Of a stretch of DNA of 64,000 nt, positions 60,345-64,000 are shown piece after piece. The notes under the pieces were generated by a model. The model was not told where the DNA came from and searched no databases. It saw only the letters and a list, made by a program, of their open reading frames with translations. Each line of letters opens with the position of its first letter. Within the stretch, counting starts at the first letter, position 1. This stretch comes from Prostheceraeus crozeri (taxonomy: Eukaryota; Platyhelminthes; Polycladida; Euryleptidae), in NCBI GenBank assembly GCA_907163375.1, contig CAJQUW010013623.1, positions 1 to 64,000 on the forward strand, in the 5' to 3' direction. The translations under genes and the position numbers were made by a program.

Positions 60345-60600
60345 TGTGTGTCACCGCAGTGACGTCATATCACGACAACGCGTGAGCCGTGAGTTTCTTC
60401 CTATGCGCATTTATCGACTTTCCTCGAAGTTTAATGCTATCGTCTCTATTGGGTAATCGACATGCAACGCGGAAACACGGACCATTTCATCAATGCGCTG
60501 GACGTAATTCAGAATTTCATAGTGACCCTTTCGCCTCGTCGTTGTCGTCTCATCGCTATATCATACACAGTCGCGTCTAATCCCGTCATTGTCGAAAAAC
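60345..60600 (+). promoter_or_regulatory. CpG-dense patch with CRE palindrome, candidate promoter
   Basis: About 25 CpG dinucleotides occur between 60354 and 60593, far above the surrounding DNA. The perfect cAMP-response element TGACGTCA is at 60360-60367. Such a patch is compatible with an unmethylated promoter. A splice-donor-like GGTAAGC occurs at 60779. No conserved protein was recognised downstream, so the gene it would serve is unknown; it may belong to a transposon. Confidence 0.35.
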
Positions 60601-60779
60601 AGCAGAGGAAAGTATAGAAACTTTGAAGTTGCTACAAAAAAGTGTAATGACTTCTTACAATTTTTTCAAACAATGTGACTCAAGATCCAGAATGTAACAA
60701 GAAATCTGACAAACCGCATACAGAGTGAAAAGAAAACGAACTGACGCGAAAGATCAAGGAATTACGAAAGGAAAATGGT
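60600..60779 (+). other. Possible exon ending in a donor site, coiled-coil-like residues
   Basis: The last codons before GTAAGC read KENELTRKIKELRKENG, a short charged heptad-like helix. A stop lies not far upstream in the same frame, so it is either broken or starts late. It may be an exon of the unknown gene or of a DNA transposon lying between the two tandem arrays. Weak evidence. Confidence 0.2.
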
Positions 60780-61029
60780 AAGCAGTTATAATGCTTTTAC
60801 TATTATAGTACAGTAGCGTGGCTGCAGTTTTGTATTCATAATTAGATTAATTAACACCATTAATTTACAAGCAGTTTATTTTATGCGCATATAATTCAAA
60901 TTAGCGATTTCAGATCGTTCACACGAACACGAATGACCTTGAATATTTAGTGTGCAGCATCGCCTGAAGAAATGTTTGCTCATTAACACTTTTTCATCTA
61001 TTTTATGATAACTTTATATAATTTGTGAC

Positions 61030-61115
61030 TTCACTGTTCGTTTTAATGCTGTGAGCCTTTTTGGGTGCAGCGCTATATAAATTTGTCCGGATAGATAAAT
61101 AAACTTAAAAAGTCA
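61030..61115 (+). mobile_element. LINE/SINE 3' tail remnant
   Basis: The sequence GTGCAGCGCTATATAAATTT followed by GGATAGATAAATAAAC is the kind of 3' end (GCGCTATATAAAT plus short A-rich repeats) found on CR1/L2-type LINEs and their SINE partners in invertebrates. Only the tail is recognisable. Confidence 0.45.
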
Positions 61116-61119
61116 AATC

Positions 61120-62230
61120 ACAATTACTAACATACCATGAATTCATGCATTGAATGCTGCCTGTATTTTGCAAGGTGATGATAGTGAATTCTCTGTCAGA
61201 TACCATTGCTCTAGAAGTCTTTAAGCAATCAGTTAGTGATGATTCTCACAACATATCAAATGTAAGTAACAGTATGGCACGTTCAAGTAATGCTTATAGA
61301 TATCAAACTATGATTCTGCTAGCTCAATACCAAAGCAGTTAAACGTGTTTTCTTCTGTTTTTCTGTATCTGGCTTAATGGGAATAGACTTTTACATCAAT
61401 TGAAAATAACTTTTAAATTGTAAACCTGCTGACAAATAACAACGTGCATTGAAAACATGCATGGATGTAGGCCTACTGCAGTTCACATGCAGACCTACAC
61501 ACCGTATAGTGCACTTAGTTAGCTGAAGTAATGTGTCATTGGCATACAGTATTGTGACAACATATCATAAATAGAAAAGACTATTGCAAATAATACTAAC
61601 ATTTAATATGATCACTAGAAAAAATTGTAGTTTCCGGTCGGCCCAAAATCAAAAATAATTGAACAAAAATATGCAAATTGGGCTACCGAGAATTAATGAC
61701 CCAATTTTTTTACCTCTACAATAAACTGAAATAAGTTCTTAAATGTATGTGATTGTGATGTATGTGTATGTGATTACATTTGCGCGTGCTAATGTAGGAA
61801 CATGCACATACATGTAACAGTTGTAGGTTTTCATCCTATCTGATATCGAATATCAAATGGATTTTTTGTAAGAAATTCAAATTTCAATTTTAGTTCAAAA
61901 GCACTTCGTCACAGCATTTAAACGCATGATCGTCATACCAGTGATTTACCAAAAAAGTGTATTAAAAAGGGTTCCGTCTTCTTTTCAGCAACATCAAAGT
62001 CGACATTAAGAGACTTAATGGAAGAACCGGCAACCGAGGAATTGTGTGAACATTGGACGCATGCTGTCTGTATTTGTAATGGGTAACTCTTTTAGAGACT
62101 AGTAGATAGATAGTGTTAGCTAGATAAGCAGATACATGTACTTTGGAATAAAAAGTGTCATACAAACTTGATGATGGTATAATGTAGGATCATTCTAGAA
62201 ATAATTATGGTGCATTATCGCAGACCACAA
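61120..62230. other. Nothing recognised
   Basis: AT-rich DNA between the LINE tail and the 23-bp array. It forms part of the 1.9 kb segment enclosed by the two related arrays. No coding evidence was found. Confidence 0.4.
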
Positions 62231-64000
62231 ATGAAAGTACCGGTGAGCATTAATGAAACATAACTAAGAACATTTATGAAATAGCATTAGGAACAACGTT
62301 GAAGCAGTACTAGGAACACTAATGAAACAATACTGTGAGAATTAATGAAGTAGCATACTGTGAGAATTAATGAAACAGTACTGGGAACATTAATGAAACA
62401 GTACTGTGAGAATTAATGAAACAGTACTGTGAGAATTAATGAAACAGCACTGTGAGCATTAATGAAACAGTACTGGGAACATTAATGAAACAGTACTGTG
62501 AGAATTAATGAAACAGTACTTTGAGAATTAATGAAACAGCACTGTGAGCATTAATGAAACAGTACTGGGAACATAAATGAAACAGTACTGTGAGAATTAA
62601 TGAAACAGTACTGGGAACATTAATGAAACAGTACTGTGAGAATTAATGAAACAGTACTGGGAACATTAATGAAACAGCACTGTGAGAATTAATGAAACAG
62701 TACTGTGAGAATTAATGAAACAGCACTGTGAGCATTAATGAAACAGTACTGGGAACATAAATGAAACAGCACTGTGAGCATTAATGAAACAGCACTGTGA
62801 GCATTAATGAAACAGTACTGGGAACATAAATGAAACAGTACTGTGAGAATTAATGAAACAGTACTGTGAGAATTAATGAAACAGCACTGTGAGCATTAAT
62901 GAAACAGTACTGGGAACATAAATGAAACAGTACTGTGAGCATTAATGAAACAGTACTGGGAACATAAATGAAACAGTACTGTGAGAATTAATGAAACAGT
63001 ACTGTGAGAATTAATGAAACAGTACTGTGAGCATTAATGAAACAGTACTGGGAACATTAATGAAACATTACTGGAAACATTAATGAAACAGTACTGGGAA
63101 CATAAATGAAACAGCACTGTGAGCATTAATGAAACAGCACTGTGAGCATTAATGAAACAGTACTGGGAACATAAATGAAACAGTACTGTGAGAATTAATG
63201 AAACAGTACTGTGAGAATTAATGAAACAGTACTGTGAGAGTTAATGAAACAGTACTGGGAACATAAATGAAACAGTACTGTGAGAATTAATGAAACAGTA
63301 CTGGGAACATAAATGAAACAGTACTGTGAGAATTAATGAAACAGCACTGTGAGCATTAATGAAACAGCACTGTGAGCATTAATGAAACAGTACTGTGAGA
63401 ATTAATGAAACAGTACTGGGAACATAAATGAAACAGTACTGTGAGAATTAATGAAACAGTACTGGGAACATAAATGAAACAGTACTGTGAGAATTAATGA
63501 AACAGCACTGTGAGCATTAATGAAACAGTACTGGGAACATTAATGAAACAGTACTGTGAGAATTAATGAAACAGTACTGTGAGAATTAATGAAACAGCAC
63601 TGTGAGCATTAATGAAACAGTACTGGGAACATAAATGAAACAGTACTGTGAGAATTAATGAAACAGTACTGGGAACATTAATGAAACAGTACTGTGAGAA
63701 TTAATGAAACAGTACTGTGAGCATTAATGAAGCAGTACTGTGAGCATTAATGAAACAGTACTGGAAACATTAATGAAACAGTACTGTGAGAATTAATGAA
63801 ACAGTACTGTGAGAATTAATGAAACAGCACTGTGAGCATTAATGAAACAGTACTGGGAACATAAATGAAACAGTACTGTGAGAATTAATGAAACAGTACT
63901 GGGAACATTAATGAAACAGTACTGTGAGAATTAATGAAACAGTACTGTGAGCATTAATGAAGCAGTACTGTGAGCATTAATGAAACAGTACTGGAAACAT
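62231..64000. repeat. 23-bp minisatellite array, continues past the window end
   Basis: About 77 copies of a 23-base unit with consensus ATTAATGAAACAGTACTGTG plus AGA. Variants are AGC or GGGAAC endings, GCACTG for GTACTG, and AAATG for TAATG. The first few units are the most diverged. Each unit carries two palindromes, ATTAAT and CAGTACTG. Variant order repeats with an offset of exactly 230 bases near the end (63721 and 63951), that is a ten-unit higher-order repeat. The array runs off the end of the window. Confidence 0.95.

Noticed and set aside
62231-64000. CRISPR-like array at the right end
   Set aside because: Units are contiguous 23-mers with no unique spacers, in a eukaryotic context. 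It is a minisatellite.

Overview
The window looks like AT-rich DNA from an animal, most likely an invertebrate. The evidence is two spliced exons of a nuclear DNA ligase I gene, tRNA-derived SINEs, several LINE remains, a BEL/Pao LTR element, a Polinton (Maverick), a Tigger/pogo-like MITE, a Merlin-like transposase fragment and satellite arrays. No prokaryotic gene organisation is present. The species cannot be named from the sequence.

Layout. 1-10.24 kb: fossil Polinton, with decayed family-B DNA polymerase remains on the + strand (1-2.66 kb) converging on a structural cassette on the - strand (10.26-4.4 kb: basic core-like protein, capsid protein, adenain-like protease, further structural proteins). 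Between the structural genes lie two + strand genes. One encodes a small protein with a PC4-like look. The other encodes a related N-terminal part followed by an unmistakable TATA-binding-protein (TBP) saddle. This TBP-like gene is the most interesting item in the window.

10.24-13.74, 15.48-24.89 and 25.34-26.98 kb: three blocks of bizarre composition. The first opens with 756 consecutive bases lacking G on the + strand. The second is also G-poor in long stretches. The third is purine-rich on + (G-poor on -). They are separated by ordinary AT-rich DNA and by BEL/Pao remains. They have no credible genes and may be sequencing or assembly artefacts or a very unusual repeat.

24.9-29.4 kb: BEL/Pao remains on the - strand (gag, zinc knuckles, aspartic protease, primer-binding site, one LTR edge), interrupted by the third block. 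29.78-54.80 kb: two consecutive exons of host DNA ligase I (LIG1, - strand), separated by a 24.7 kb intron carrying two copies of one SINE, four LINE pieces, a foldback element with a hammerhead-like core, a Merlin-like fragment and a perfect-TIR MITE. 54.8-64 kb: upstream side of LIG1 with a CR1-like LINE piece, a CpG-dense patch with a CRE palindrome, and two tandem arrays (62-bp and 23-bp units) sharing a 12-base core.

How it fits together: the only host gene supported is LIG1. Everything else recognisable is mobile-element derived. The Polinton genes form a compact virus-style cluster with nearly touching genes, convergent polyadenylation signals placed over stop codons, and its own transcription-factor-like proteins.
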